Shown here piece after piece: positions 39,273 through 53,856 of a stretch of 64,000 nt of DNA. Below the pieces are notes generated by a model. The model saw nothing but the letters and a program-made list of their open reading frames with translations. It had not been told where the DNA came from and ran no database searches. The stretch's first letter is position 1. Each line of letters starts with the position of its first letter. The position numbers and the translations under genes are program-made. Source of the DNA: Tyto alba. Lineage: Eukaryota; Chordata; Aves; Strigiformes; Tytonidae. The stretch spans positions 12,865,427 to 12,929,426 of the forward strand of contig NW_024881296.1 of assembly GCF_018691265.1 (NCBI RefSeq), in the 5' to 3' direction.

Positions 39273-42200
39273 AGACCAAGGCCAAACCAAAACAGCCTGA
39301 ACTGCTTCTCAGTCACAAATCAAATCTAATATCAGTAACGGTGATGTCAAGAGCCATCCCTCAGTTAGCTACATTAGATAATGACAACAAAAATGTAGAT
39401 AACAATAGCCAAACACCTGTTTCCTTTTGGCCACATGTTCTCACTGACATCAGATCTGCTTATGGGAGCAAGTGCAGCTCTCTCGGATGTGAGCTAGGAC
39501 AGCAGAGGGTGCACCATCCACCTTGCTTCAGAAATACACAGCAGTGAAGGAACAGGATTGACCTTGCATGAGGGAAAATCACAGATGCTGTTGAAAGAGC
39601 ATAGCTGTTGTCAGCCCTGACATGGAGAAAGCCTAATAGGCAACTTCTCCAGCTTGTTCCTAGGAAAAGACAGATATCAGGACTAAGAATATAGATGGAA
39701 AACGTCATGTTTGTACCTTTTCTCCTCGGCTGCACACTCACAGCACAGACTATGAGCACAGTCAGTAAGGTCTGGATGAGCACTGCAAAAAGAACTAGAT
39801 CAGCTAGGAAACTGAAAAAAAAAAAATCACATCACACAGGAAGTCCACAGAGAGCAGTATCAACTTTGGTCAACATCCAGGGAGACAATTTTCACGTGTT
39901 TTTCAGTCTCACACTTTCATAGCAGCAAAAGACTGAGTCCTGCAGTATGACCATCCCCTTCTTTGATGAAAACAGCTTCTGATAGCTCCAGCACCAGAAA
40001 ATCTAGAAGAAAATTGTTGCGATCCTTTCCTCTCTACAGGTCTTGGGCACCATTAATTCATACTTGCAACTTTGAGGGCATTCTCCATCCATGGAAATGT
40101 CTGACAAGATAGGACTCAAGTTATACATATTTTCCAGTCACCACCAGGCAAGCACTGACTCACACGCCAGCAAGATGTGTATCTTTCCCCCACAGCAAGC
40201 TTCAGTGATCTTAATCCAACTACTCATGTTGGAAGCATCTACTTCAAACAGTTTATTTAGTTTATTTAAGATATGATAAGGAGACAACTAGTGCATAGTC
40301 TCAGTGTGGAGGAAGTTCTTTGCTTTTTCCTTAGACAAACTCGTAACAATTCAGATCAGTGGAAGCTGAAGCTAACCAAATACAGGCTAGAAGTTTAATC
40401 ACTGCAACACCACACTGACATGCAGAGGCTTTTTTTCATTTTACCTTCAATGTGTCAGAAGAAAAGGTAAAATGAATCAGTCTGGATGTCAACGTAAGTC
40501 AGCAGCTTCAGCACATAACAAAGACTAAAAAGATACAAACTCTCTTCATTTTAAGAGATTTTTGCTGGGATAGTTTTACGTCTAGTTTTACAATATGAGT
40601 GATTTTTTTTTTTTTTTTTAAGAGGAGAATGACTCACTTGTTATAATTTAATTGTATTAATAAGTAAATAATTCTAATAAAACAAGCGTCTGGGTTCATT
40701 ACTAGAGAGTGGTTGTCTTGCCTGTTTACCACAAGCTGAAAAAAACCTGGCTTGTTTGGGAAGAAAGGGTGGGAAGTAACCATCAAAATGTTTTTAAAAT
40801 TATTCCAGCTATGTCACAGAGGGCATGTCCTTTTGGATAGCTCAGTTCAAAAGATGGGAACAGAAAACAAAGAGAACTTTCTCGTCAAAAACATTTAACA
40901 TAAACTAATTAGCGTAAGTGAAATTGATGGAAATGATTGATAAATTAGATAAAATATCATTACAATAAACTCCCCACAGAATTGAGAAATGTGAAATTGA
41001 TAGCTGGCCATAGGTGGTCATAATTTCTGTTTTCTTTCTGTAACTATTTCTGACATAATTCTATAGTATATACTGAAATTAAGATCTATTTTTAAGTGAT
41101 AGGGCATGGCCAAAATATCTTTGAAAATACTTCAAAAATGTTTTCCAGTTTGATTATCTTATGCACATTCTCTTTGTTTGATTTTATATTGAGGGTAAGA
41201 CTGTGGCAAGTATAAAAGGAAGAATTGCATAATGGCATTTGTGGAAGGAAAAGAGTGTCGAGAGCCCTTGAGCCCTCTCTGTCCCAGCTTTTCTCTTCCA
41301 ATCAGCACCTGAAAAAAAATAAAAATGGTGCTTTCATGTTCTCCTAATATTATTTTTCTCCTCTAGGACATTTGCTGATAGCAGATCTCACAAACTCTTT
41401 AGTTTCTGCAACAGTTTGTCTGGAAAGGACTTTCTGAAATTATCCTACTTCAAACAAACAAATAAAAACCAGCCATCTGCTCAGGGCTAGAAACCACTGG
41501 ATACACAGGTACACAGCACCATAAGCAAACAACTATGGAAGAAGGTTTGTGAGCAATCCAGCAGGCAAGACATTCAACAAAACCACAAGAATAGAGCCAC
41601 AAGGAATGTAGCTAAGTGGAAGCCTCAAGAACAAGCAAACTACACTTCTCCAGGTACTCTCCTATTCTCCAAACATTTACAGCCAGAGCTTTTCTTAAGC
41701 CATGCATGCTTTCATGCATTTATTAATTCTCAAGAGAACATTTTCAAGAATTTGTGTAGCCTTTTAATATCCACAGTGTCCCGTGGCAAGGATTTCCACT
41801 GATTAACAACATATCACGCAGAGAACTGGCTTCCTTGTTTTGCTTTGAATTTACCACCTGCATATTTCGTTATGTATCCTTTACCAACATCCAATAGCTA
41901 TAACACTCTTAAGAAGGATAGATACTGCTGAAGTCTAACTTCCTCCTCTTTCTCCAGCTAGGTTTGGCTGAATTAGACAATTAAGAGCAAAACAATCCAA
42001 GTCAACCACTCATCCCAACTTTGCTACCTGCAGGATCCCTGAGGCACCATCCCCTTGCCCAGGACTTCCCACCTTCCCCCCGAACAGGTATCATGAGCTC
42101 CACCATCCACAGGTTGTCCAGCAGGACTCAGACAGCTCTTTCAGAGACACTTCTGGCACCCATCGAGGCTGTGGCCCCCTTCCTGTTGCAATCACAATCT

Positions 42201-42731
42201 CCTTCTCAGAGCCAAATTCAGAGAATGAGTGCTAGGAATAGCTTGCCTTGCTCTAATACAACAGCTGTACCACAAGTATGTAAAGGGTGGTAGCCACCTT
42301 TACTCCACTCTCATATCGACCTGGAAGGCAAAATCTGCTCCCACTGACAGATGCTGTTTTGGCTTTTGATGAGTTTGAATGCTGTGCTGTTGCTTATTTA
42401 ACTTTGGTACTTGCAATGTGCACAGATAGACAATTCTGGTTACATCTATCTTTTACTGGGTTAAAGAAAGTTAGAAACAGATGGTAGCGATACTAAGTGT
42501 ACCCGTAAAAAACAAGCGCCCTCTGTTCTCAGGGTCTGGTTCAGAGCTCTCTGACATCAAGAAAGGAGCTTTCACCAGTCTGTATGGGTACCACACCATG
42601 CTGTGAGCCCCTGGTGATAGTGTTCAAAATGGCAGGCCATGAATGAATGGCCTGGTGCTCCCCTCAGCACACACAGCAAGCACGCCCCTGGGCGATGCAC
42701 CCTGTACACGTGCACTAGTGGGAGGCAGGGA
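39273..42731. other. Non-coding stretch, no supported gene
   Basis: Unique sequence with a T18 tract (near 40602-40619) and a hairpin at 40435-40476. A CTCF-like core, ACAGCAGAGGGTGC, lies at 39499-39512. A GC-richer part at 42000-42300 has short frames of no recognised family. No gene is supported. Confidence 0.65.
40435..40476. repeat. Hairpin, 13-bp perfect stem
   Basis: TTCATTTTACCTT (40435-40447) pairs with AAGGTAAAATGAA (40464-40476) across a 16-base loop. No transposon signature or RNA family is recognised. Confidence 0.92.
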
Positions 42732-42779
42732 GAGAGGGGACACATCGGTACCTGCGAGAGGGGACACATCAGTACCTGC
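42732..42779 (+). repeat. 24-bp tandem duplication
   Basis: Two copies of a unit beginning GAGAGGGGACACATC and ending TACCTGC (42732-42755 and 42756-42779) differ at one base (G to A). It lies in a purine- and GC-richer patch (42640-42800). Confidence 0.95.
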
Positions 42780-45440
42780 ACCTCTGGCAACAGAGGTGGT
42801 TTCATCCCTCAGGAGGGAGCTGGCTGATGTGTTGAGCAAGTGCAAACTATAAGCAGGACTCCCCACCCTTCACAGAAATCGGCATCATCTCAGGTTTGGA
42901 GCTGGATGACAATTTTGCACATACAGTGAGAAGAAAGCACAAGAGCTGGCTCCCCGCTCTGAGTGCTACACACAGAGATGTGCAGCCCCCTGAAAAACAG
43001 ATTTCAGTAACGGTCCTGGTAACACTTCAGCAGAAGCCTCCGTAAGGTTTGTAATGGCCCCACTAACAAAAATCACTTTGGCAGCCTTCCTCCACTCCCC
43101 AGTTATATCCAACTGCTTGCTTTCCATTGGCAAAGAAGTGAGACAGACCCTTACGAAACAAGGATATTCACAAAGTGCTACATTTGCATCCATCAGAAAG
43201 CAAAAGCAGAGATAAGGTATGAGTCCCACTAAATCAAAAGCTACAATTAAAGAAACTGCTGTCTGCACTCCATAGTCAAGTTGTGTTTATACAGCAATTT
43301 CATCCAACCTGTCATTTCATCAGATTTCAGACCTTCATATGTTTCAGAGAATTCATTGCGTAGATAAGTTATGCTGTCTCCTCAATTATTTCCTTTAGAT
43401 ATCACTAATAGGTCATGTTATAAAGATCTCACTGTTTTATAATTGTTTTTCTGGCTAATGTCTAAATACAAATTCTTTATCTGAGCCAACATTTCAATGT
43501 TTTAAAGCATTTTAATTGCATCTAGAAAGATTTCAGAAATAAATTTGGAAATACTTCTCTGAGTTGCATACTGCCTTTATGATTTTGCTAGAATTTACAA
43601 CCAATTTGTATTAGCATTTACACTTAAAATGTGTCACAATCCAGTTTCATTCTCTTAAAAAGCATAAAAATTATTGAGAGAAGACAAGATTTTTTTTTTC
43701 ACTTCATCTAGGTGTTGGGGTTTTTTCTGTTCAGTAATAGTATAGATACATATACTGTCCGTTCAAAGACATGAAAATTGATGGAAAGTAATTATCAGCA
43801 CAAATTAAGCTTTGCTATCACCCTGAAATGAAATAACTATCACAAGATGCTAGTTAACTGGCAAAGTATCGGGAAAGAGAGTCTGGCAAGGGCATTCAGA
43901 AAAAAAAAAAAAAAGTACCAAGTTTTATTTATTACAATCATCCAATTTTTATGTGCTGCATGCCTCTGGCTCCTCTATTCGAGATCTCTGTTTAAGGATG
44001 GAATGGCTGTTTCTTTCCTTCTCAGCAGAAGATAAGGAAGGGCCAAAGAGTAGATTCAACATCAATCACGTTTCTGAATCAAATTCAGCCAGCCATGAGC
44101 ATAATTCACAATATAAATTAGTGATGATGCAAACCATAGAGTCTGGGCTTTAGATTTATCCTCCCACCGATGCAACCTATACATCAGGCTGAATTTGGGG
44201 TATCTTCTCCATATCCTAAATTATGCAAACCACTGAGTTTCCTTTGAGCTTCCTCACACACCTCTGCAGAACAAAATGCTGCTCCCCCCCAAAAGGCAGG
44301 CTGTCAGGAGCGGTGGGCCTCATTATTTCTATGCATGATCTACGGCACAGCACCCAACACGGCAGGCAGATGTTCTGTGCTCCCCCAACTAGGAAGGGAA
44401 CAAAAGGAAGGCACCGGTTTGATGGTCTTTGGGACCTTCCTAATCCTTACAGGAACTACAGGATTCAACCCTAAAAAAGCAACCAAGTCCAGGGGTAGGG
44501 GTAGGAATTGATGCGCTATGCCTTTTGATTGAATTTGCCACAGCTGCTTTCCCGTATATGTGGCTGGTCTGGGCAAGTCTGTATATACATAGTTTCTTCA
44601 GTAATTTACACAAATAAAGTAGATAAAGGGTATAAATGCTAAAAGAGAAAAGAAAACATTTGCTATACTTCTGGGCCACTTCTTTCCCCCTATAATGTTG
44701 CATACTCCCAAAACTCTGAGGATATGAATGCAGCCAGTGCAGCTGCCAGAACACAACTGAGGGCTCATGCTGTCTGCTGGACTTCAGGAGCAAAAAGCAA
44801 GAGCAAACACAGGCTCAAAGTCTCCTACTGACAGGAGGGGAAAAGCCACAATTCCTACAGGGTCCTTCCTTGTTTATGTCTACGAGTTCGTTTGAGAGTA
44901 AAAACTACTACCTTCCTCGTCACTTTTAAAATGTACTGTAACTCTCTACTCCCACCTGTGTATTTTTTCAATAAATTACATATGTTGGTCATAGAAAACA
45001 CAAGCTACACAATATGGATTCCCAAATCCTTAAGAGTTAATTAGTACTTCACTGAAGGACCATTTAAGAAAAATGGACTTTTATTACTATGACTAATCAG
45101 AGCAAGGCTGCTTACAGTAAGGGTATACTATGGATGCCTCTAGACTGATTTTGCAATATAGAAAAAAAAAAAATTGGCAGCAAATGGCATACATTGGCTT
45201 GCATCCACGCTGTTCCAGGTTGGTTATATTTACACTGCTCTGTAGAAAGCAGGCCCCAGTGGATATGTGGAAAATATGTCAATATATCTGTGTTCAGCAG
45301 CCAGGGCTTCTTCTAAGATGGAACAAGTTGGTTTTGTGCCAAGAGAAGGCCAGAAGACAACTGACACTGTACAGTCAGAGAGCCAGGGCCGCTGCGCAAA
45401 TCAGAGAGTGAGCCAAAATGACAGCGTAGAGATATCTGTG

Positions 45441-45461
45441 ACATGTGTGTCACACACATGT
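45441..45461. repeat. 21-base near-palindrome of ACATGTGTGT
   Basis: ACATGTGTGT (45441-45450), a single C, then ACACACATGT (45452-45461). The arms are perfectly complementary, so this is a 10-bp inverted repeat with a one-base centre. Confidence 0.92.
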
Positions 45462-48400
45462 AAATCACTTTAAATGATACTGGAAGGACACCAGGAACTT
45501 CAAAAAACATTCCTAGTCTAATCACCGTGCGGGCATTTACCAGTACCGCACGCGCTACCCAGGGTCATTGTAAGGGAAGTGGAGAGACACGAAGCTTTTT
45601 CTTCTGCTTTCATTTTGCTTACTTTCTATGTCAACAATATTTTGTGCACACTGAGTTCTGCTGTCCTCTCTACATATGCTCCTGCAGTTCTATGGGTCTT
45701 TCATCCAGAGATAGAAAAGAAAAACAACGGAAATCCCTGACACCATAATATACAGCTGGAATATGAATGGCATCACATTAGGCAAAGCTATTACTTCTTG
45801 TTGGGTTGGTTTTAAATCAGCAGCATTTCACTGTGTCTCTTTTTAAAGTATTTTTTTCCCTGACAGGCTTTATTTATTGTGATTTAAATAATTTACTTCT
45901 TCACAATATTTAAGGTATTTTATACCAACATAAATGCAGCATTAATAATTTTCCTTTCCTTCTTCTGAGTCCCTGCACTCTGTTTCAGTTTGACCAAAGA
46001 GTCAGTCTAGCAGTCAACATGACTGCACTTACCAGGTAAGCCTGCAAGAACCTGTTCTCACTGGACTACTATTTAAACTGATGTTTACTTTGGCACCAGT
46101 AGTTATGGTATGTCTCCGCTAACATAAACTACTAACTGCAATCAATAAATGGACAACAAAGTTCTCTCACAGAAGCCATCCATCTGTTACTTGCTGTTAA
46201 GGTATTGATTTGTATTCTGCACGTGTAGCCACATTACCACACAATATACATAATACAACGACGCAATTACTGAAACTAAGAGCTAAATCTTCATTTGTCT
46301 CATAGGTTGGGCAAATAAAAATAATGGACTCATGACATTCATACCCAAGCAATATTATCACTTCTATTTCCCCATTTTGAGGCCAAGGAAAACACATTCA
46401 CATAAAATATACCTAGCTGTATCTCGAGAACAACAAAAGATTTCCAAAATTACGGTATTGTCATAACTCTTCTTTCAGAAAGCTGATTAGACAATCTTAA
46501 CGGGAGGTTCAGCATTTCAACAACAACGAAAAATCCACTGCCTCGTTTAATGAGATCGTTTAAAGAAGAGCGCTCAATCACAGTTTTATGAAGACTTCCT
46601 CAAGTCCCTTTAATGGCTCTTTCCCATTCTAATTAACCTCTTGAATGCCAATCTAGCTTGCTTTCTGGCATGCCCATTACTGTGACTTTAAAGTGTGATC
46701 CAGTTACCCGGAGTAATAGCATGATGTACAGCACCCATCCTCCACACCATGCATGATCCCCCCCGAGATGCATATTGCAAACAACGTGTTGCAGGCACCT
46801 TCATGGTACAGCCTGGTATCTGACAAACTATCACATGCACACTCTGCTTTGTGAAAAACTATATGCTTTACCCGCCGTTCTTAACAGACTTTTTTTTTTC
46901 TTTAATCAAATTATTAAATGGAAATTGGTCCAATTCATCATTTTAATTAATATATTTCACAGATCAGCTAGTAATAGGAAGATCCACCAAAGACTGTGCA
47001 CTTTTCTCTTTCCCACAATGAATTGGAAATCCTCTCTGATTGACTGAATGCAGATAAATTCTGCAGCCTCTTGTCACTATTGCGCTACAAAGATGATCCT
47101 TATTCCAAGCTACCTTTCAAGGACAAGATTTGGGCTAATGTTTCTGAGGAAGTAGTGTAAGAGATTCCATAGAAATGAGACAAGATGTATTTTGAAAAGA
47201 AGCCAAACATTTGATTCTAGTTAGGATGCAACTAGTAATGTTGAGATAGATGCCAGCAAATCTAGATCACTTACAGAATAATGTTAAGAATAAAGCTTTT
47301 GTTAATCTTTGCTATCCTCTTTCCAAGATAAACTACTGCAGGATTAAACTACTACCCCAAGACACTGAATTTCTCTGAAATGTATCAGAAAAATATTGCA
47401 GGCAGACAAGAAAAGTATATATAGTATATCTGTTCCCTTAGGTCCCACCTGAGGCTGGGCAAAGGTTGCACAGAGGTAAGAAAATGATTTGGTAGGGCAA
47501 ACTTGTCTCATAGCAAATAGAGACTAAAACATTTGAACTATAATGAGACAGTAAATTGCCATAAGCAATCCTGGATTAAGCTACATAAAATCAAGGAGAA
47601 GAATAAGGACTGAAAATTCAGAAATTTCTGCATTTCTGCATAGGCAGAGGACAAAAGTAGCCACAGAGATATAAACAATCTTGCCGTTTGTTTGGTTCTT
47701 CACAAGCCTTCTCTGGTACTTGTCAAGTGCCTGCGCAGCAGGAAGATCTCTGTGCTCATAAATACACCTGAATATTAATTGCTTTACTTTATTTCTTCTA
47801 CTAGCATTAAAGAATCCTATATAGAAACACAATTTATTTTTCTGACACAAAAATAAACAGGCTGACCACAATACATTGAAAAATCATCTGCAATCAGGGC
47901 TGTGATTAAGGAGTCGATATGTCATGACTACCTTTTAAGAAGCTTACTGTCACTTGGGTGAGATACAAACCATGATCATTCTAAAGAGCCAAAAGAAACG
48001 GAGCCTGTTTTTAAAGTGAAGAAGCTATCTGTATATTCACACATACATTCACGAATACCAAACCAAATATTTTCAGAAACTTCAGAGAAAGCTTCTACTT
48101 TATTTTTCAATGCAAGGTTAGGATAGAGAAACCTGAATTTTGTCCAAAGTCTGATACTGTATAAGTTTAAATTCAGTTCAGGTATAGCTCCGCATAAATA
48201 CAGCACTTGATTTTAAGTGTGCAGCTTTATAGCAAGATTGTTCTGCTCTTAGCAGTGGCAAGGGAAAGCAATGGATGAACCGTCACACTGTATCAAAACT
48301 CTCATTTCAGTTTTAAGATAGCGCTCTGCCAACTTCTAAATTATTTTGCAACAATCCACAAAGGGATTTGGAGAAGGAAATAAGGAAAACCAGAATGAAA

Positions 48401-49146
48401 CCGGGCAAATAGCACATAAAACCAAAAATGGTCATGCCAAACCATTAAGATAATGAACTTCTGGTATCTCTTCTGTACTGCAGAGGTAGACTGGAATCAA
48501 AAGTCGTTACCAACTTCTCTGAAGTTGAGAGTATTTTTCTAAAAATGTAGCCAAAACCCAATCTATGCAGAAGATCATAAATTACATACTTATTTCCTTC
48601 TGGGGGAATTATTGCTATTATACAAGAAAACCCCATCAAAAGCACTCTTGTGGTAACAAATTTTCTTTCTGTACTTTCTAAATTGTAAGGTCTACTCACA
48701 AACCCTAAAATCTAAAAAAATTGTATGGCTGAGTGCAAGTGAATGTTCATCCATACACTATATTTCACAATCACAAACTTGGGTACAGGACATGGGAAAA
48801 ACTAAGGAAGTTTCAGTAGAACCTTAAAAACTGTCCTTCAACACTTTGTACAAACCCTTCCAGTACAAACCCAGATGCCTGTCACTAGCTGTCCCAGTGT
48901 AAAAGACTCACTGGAAGGCATGCAAACCTCACTGGGAGCTTAGTCACAGTATCCCTCCAAGATCAGAAGGAAGCGTCACTGAAAGCTGTTTTTCTCCAAT
49001 CCTAAAAATGTCAGCATAGTTTCTGAAGGAAACATTACTTAATAAAGTAAGACTTGCTTTTTTCAAATACTTATGGAATTGAGATTGCAAAACATATTTA
49101 GCATCTAGCCATGAACAATGAGTTCAAAGTCAAAAAACAATAGCTC

Positions 49147-49590
49147 ATGGCAGGATTTACACTTACAAAGCCTTCGAGTTCTTCCAGACCAACAGCGTTG
49201 CAGGAAAGACCCAAATCTGACGCAGTTACTGTAATTTCAGAAACTAAACCAAGTTCTGAAAGCAATACACTGTCATTTGGATACAATCTGAGTTACTTTG
49301 GTGCAAAATTCTACCAGCTCAGTGAACGCCTGGTGAAAGGACTGATAGTGGGACAGCAGTTTTCCCAGAGCACGCAGGTAGCTTCATCCTCTGCAGAAAA
49401 GGTACTAGCAAACACCACCACCTTCAGCAGTTTTATGTTGTCCTTAGATCTCTCTCAAAATTGCAGGACTTCAATGATAGATGCAGCAGCAACTGAAGCA
49501 AGGATGATGATGCTTTTCTCCCCTCAAGACTCTGCTCTGTTCCCAGAAAAGGCAGTTTACATTTTGCCCAGATTGGGGCTGAGCTTCTGA
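49147..49590 (+). other. 147-codon open frame, coding status unsupported
   Basis: The frame starts with ATG and encodes a serine/threonine-rich product with no motif that I recognise, no clear signal peptide and no membrane segment. The opposite strand is also nearly open: one - strand frame runs from about 49540 to 49101 with only three stop codons and a hydrophobic, ordinary-looking composition. That could be a decayed pseudogene or coincidence. Its length alone is not remarkable for 64 kb scanned in six frames. I list it because it is one of the longest frames outside known repeats. Confidence 0.1.
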
Positions 49591-51822
49591 CTGAGTGAGA
49601 GCTCCTGTTTCCAGAGAGATCAGCATTCTCTAAGTGCATCTGCTACAACTTTGCTGTGACTGGGATGCATCAAACCTATACCGTTCACCTCCTTAAAAGA
49701 TGCTGTTAACAAACTGAGGTATTTGCTTTTATAGTGATCTGACTGAAACTGAAGTATTTTGTTCAGATTTTCCCAAAGTAAATCAAAATATTTCAGCAAA
49801 AGTGGATGGGTTCCCATGTGAAAATTTTATTTTAATGGAATTTCCCTTTTCGTTGTAGATACACTGGCAGAAGGTTCTCAATAAAATATAAACTTCACAA
49901 TGACTGGAAGGGAAAAAGCTGTCTGGATAATCCACTTTGCTAATCTTATTTTAAGAAACAATACTGAGAAATGGGAACCCAAGTCTAAAAATTAACAATG
50001 CATGTAAGAAAACAACAAAAATACTGCTCTTTCCACTAATGCAAACATGAAATAATACACTTGACTAAAATGAACAGAAACTGCTTCCTCAGTGACACTG
50101 GTTACATATGGGAGGGAGGGCTCAGTTTAAGCTTGGTTCCAAAAGTCTGATCTATTCTGGTCCCACATGAGGACCAAAAGTATGATATCGGTAGGCAGCA
50201 CCACTTTTTGTAACTCACCCACAAGAAGCAGAGAAGTGGCGTGGCAGCCCCAACCCTGATCTTCCCAAGATATATCCAAAGGGCTCTTGAGGAAGTTAAG
50301 GGTTTCTATGATCCTCCCAAGAAAAAAAACTATAAAGTGAATAAGCAGTGGCTTGGCTAGCATCTATTCAAGAGTTAATCATCTCCAAGCCTGCAACAGA
50401 GCCACTGATATTTTGTATAAAGCCTGTAGTTTAGTACCCTGGCTGTCCTCTGGCACATCCTCTTTTTCACTACTGTTTACTGTCTGAAGCAAATCCCATT
50501 TAACATTGTCATAGAAATAACAGTCATTTTAAGGAAAATGTTTGTTAAGTAATTTTGATAGCACTAGCTTCCAGAGGATTTTCTTTGGGACATGACTTTT
50601 CTATGAGGTCCCTGTTGGCAGAGGGGGGAGCAAACGACAAGCACACCTGCAGGCACTTCATGCAGGGTGCTAGCAGGCATTCTGCTACCCGTCCAGTTGA
50701 CTTCAATAACTCCTAAGACTAGGTGCATCTTCTACTGCAACACTCGCTTGTAATTTTGTTCCCCTGCCAACTTGTTTAAAAACATCCAGAGCTAATCAAA
50801 CTTTTTTGTTTGTTTTTGGCTGCTTCCTTATCAAAACATTACAAAACTTTAATTTCAGCTTCATGAGCCCTGCAGCTGTAAATTAATTGAATAAAATTTA
50901 CAAACATTATGCACCGATAAAGCACTTTCAAGGCTTTTCCCTATTCAGTTGACTTAGCTGCTTGGCATGACAGTTTTGCTTGACATGAGTTCAGAGCCTC
51001 TGGAAACCTTCCTAATCCCACTCTCCAGGCCTTGTGCCTATTCATGGAACCATGTTAACCCAAATCCAGAAAATTAATAAATCTCAAACAGTTTTAAGTC
51101 CTCAGAGACATCCCTTGGTACACATTCCACCTTCTTTATATTGCAGACATCTTGTTGCACAGAGTAAGTGTTACTTGAAAGACCTAAGTAGAAACCAGTG
51201 TAGTCCCCAAAGTTATTAACATTTAATAAAATATCTCATTTAAGATTATTGTGGGTTGAAGCATAATTGCATTTACTGCAGTCATTCTGAAGCCATCTGT
51301 TTATGTTTCAGTACAATATTTCCATGTTAGTGTCCAAACTAAATCTTTTCAACAGAATCACTGGATGGCTTCTTTTATACGAAAGAGCAAAAAAATACCT
51401 TCCACCCATATGCTAATCCACGAAACCCCTGATCCTCACCATTTCTGCGAGTATTTCTGATTGGACCGGGAAGCACTACTTCTCTGAGACACATCACGCC
51501 GGTAGCAATCTAAAGATGATTTCTTACATTCTGTGCTGAAGCGGGAGTACAAACTCTATATATTTAATTAAATATTTAACTGCATGGTGAAGGAGTTTTC
51601 TTATACCTTTTATCTGTTTAGTGTTTTGAAAACAATTGTTGAGGAACAATCTTTAGGGACTATTCCTACAATAGTCTTTAGGCACCACTCTTAAAATTAA
51701 GTCCAAGCAACATCTCTGAGTCGTTCTTATTAGAACACACAGGAGAAGAACGAGGAAGTAAATATCCAGGCTGTAAAGAAATGCTTCATTGCATGTAGGC
51801 ACGAAGAGAAATGGAGGGCTAT

Positions 51823-51855
51823 ACTGACCTATAACATAGATGCATATAGGTCAGT
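51823..51855. repeat. Hairpin, 11-bp perfect stem
   Basis: ACTGACCTATA (51823-51833) pairs with TATAGGTCAGT (51845-51855) across an 11-base loop. Confidence 0.9.
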
Positions 51856-53856
51856 GAAGTTTCAACAGGGATGAATTAATCCCAAGAAATTTATCTCAGC
51901 CCAAGCTTCCTTTCATTTCTATTTGTGTGGGTAATTAACTACAAGTGACATGATGCTAAAATGATGTCGAGCAACAGAAATACTTCCCTTTTAAATTAAC
52001 AAAAAGTTTTCCAGAAATACCAGGTTCTTAATGAAGGAAGGACCAGATGTTCCCAATAGTGATATACTAGAAGAAAGTTTCATAAATCCTTCATGTATGT
52101 AGGAAAAGAACATAATTCAAAACAAAGTCCATAACATAAATAAAATACTGGAATGTATTCAGGCATATAGCAGATGGAGAGAATACAAAACGTTGTTAAT
52201 GTTTGGGCAGACTAATCATTTTAACAGATCAGATCATCATTTGCATCAGACCTCTAAATCTACAGATGTGATGATGTCATGAAACTCCAAAAAGAATCTG
52301 TAAATATATTTCAAAAATCAGACGAGAGCTATTGAATGACACAAATAAACATAAAAGAACAATGGAGTTTTTAGCTCATCCTATTCATAATTCAATCAAG
52401 GACTATAGCTGTCTAATATTTCATGGGCAATATTTAAGCAGTCAAAACCAAAATAAATCAGGAACCTAAAGGAAAAGCATTTTCAAAGGAGTCCTACTAG
52501 TGCCCTATTCCCACAGCAGAAAAAAAGAATTTGGGCACATTACTAACATTTTTTCTTTGAAAGGCTCCCACATGATTCAGCTCTGACCTTGAGACCAAGT
52601 ATTTGAAATGCCTGAGATTAATTTTAGGAAGGAAAAAAAAAAAATCTATATAAACATAGAGCAACTGGTACAATAACGCCCTTGGTGCGACTCACCACAT
52701 GGGACACACAATGTCACTGAACAATGGACACCAGTGCCAGAGCTTCTGTGGGTAATATTGCACCAATGTTACTTAGCTGATCCCTGGTAAAATAAAGCAA
52801 GTCTCACCAAACAAGGAGAAAAGAACAAGAAAAAGATAATTGAACATGGGGCAAGTTTCAAAATCCAGTATTATTTAACTCAATTTGACATACAAACTCC
52901 AACTCTGTAGCTGTTCCTTCTAGTTAGTACACACTGCCTTGCTGATTCCTGGAAAAATATTAATCATGTGGCTAGCATTTAATTTATACAGTTCTAATCT
53001 TTATCTTTCATGACACAGCCAAGTAGCTAAATCCACCTTAGCCAACACTTACTGCACTAAGGAAGCTGAAATACAAGTTTCTTCCTCTTGAGAGTCATAA
53101 GGGAAAATGTTAGGAAATGCAAGAAATTTTTACCTTTAATATTATCTATTTAATATTATTGTCATTTCTAGAAGCATAACTTTGAATGACTCTGGTATAT
53201 TATACAAGGACTGTCTGTATTATAATCATGGCACTGATGGAGGTCAGGGTAGCCTAGGTAATGATAATTCCTAAAACCTGTATATGAATTATGTCTGAAG
53301 AACAACGAGGAGTCACAAGGTTAAAAAAACCCTTCATGCAAGCAGCAGAACATATTTTTAAAAGCTAACGGTTCTGAGCTTGATTTTAGTTTTGACCCAA
53401 CCATTTAACAAGGGTTATGCTCCATTGCATAGCATCTCAGCATCCTTTGAAGAGCAATCCTTTTTACTCTTTCATCACAGAGGCACCCACTCTTAATTCC
53501 TCATGCCAGTATTTTGATAGCAGGAAGGTCAACAAGTTTATAAAACACCTGAACTGAAGAGCAGGAACTCTGGTGTCATTTCCATGTGAGTACTGGGGAA
53601 AATACTGAGACAGGCTACAAATTTTGTGTATCATTTGCTTACAAGTCACTTGATTTATACTAAAAAATCCTGCCAAAACAGCTTTTTACACCTAATATCA
53701 TGGTCTGTATACCATGGTATATTAGCTGGTTGGCAGGTTCTGCTGTTCATTTATCAACACGTTTAGGAAATGAAGGCTGAATTTCCTTCTGCTCTTCTAC
53801 TAGTGATGCTAGTAAGATCTGAGGATGCTGGAGGAATGGATCTCCAAACCAGATAA

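Larger units (their letters stand above)
42780..53856. other. Non-coding stretch, no supported gene
   Basis: Unique AT-rich sequence with many short frames, none recognised. Items noted: an A14 run near 43901; a 47-base segment at 45989-46035 with good acceptor and donor; a possible conserved-enhancer-like patch at 46480-46720; a 147-codon frame on + at 49147-49590; and small hairpins at 45441-45461 and 51823-51855. No transposon is recognised in this 11-kb stretch. Confidence 0.6.
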
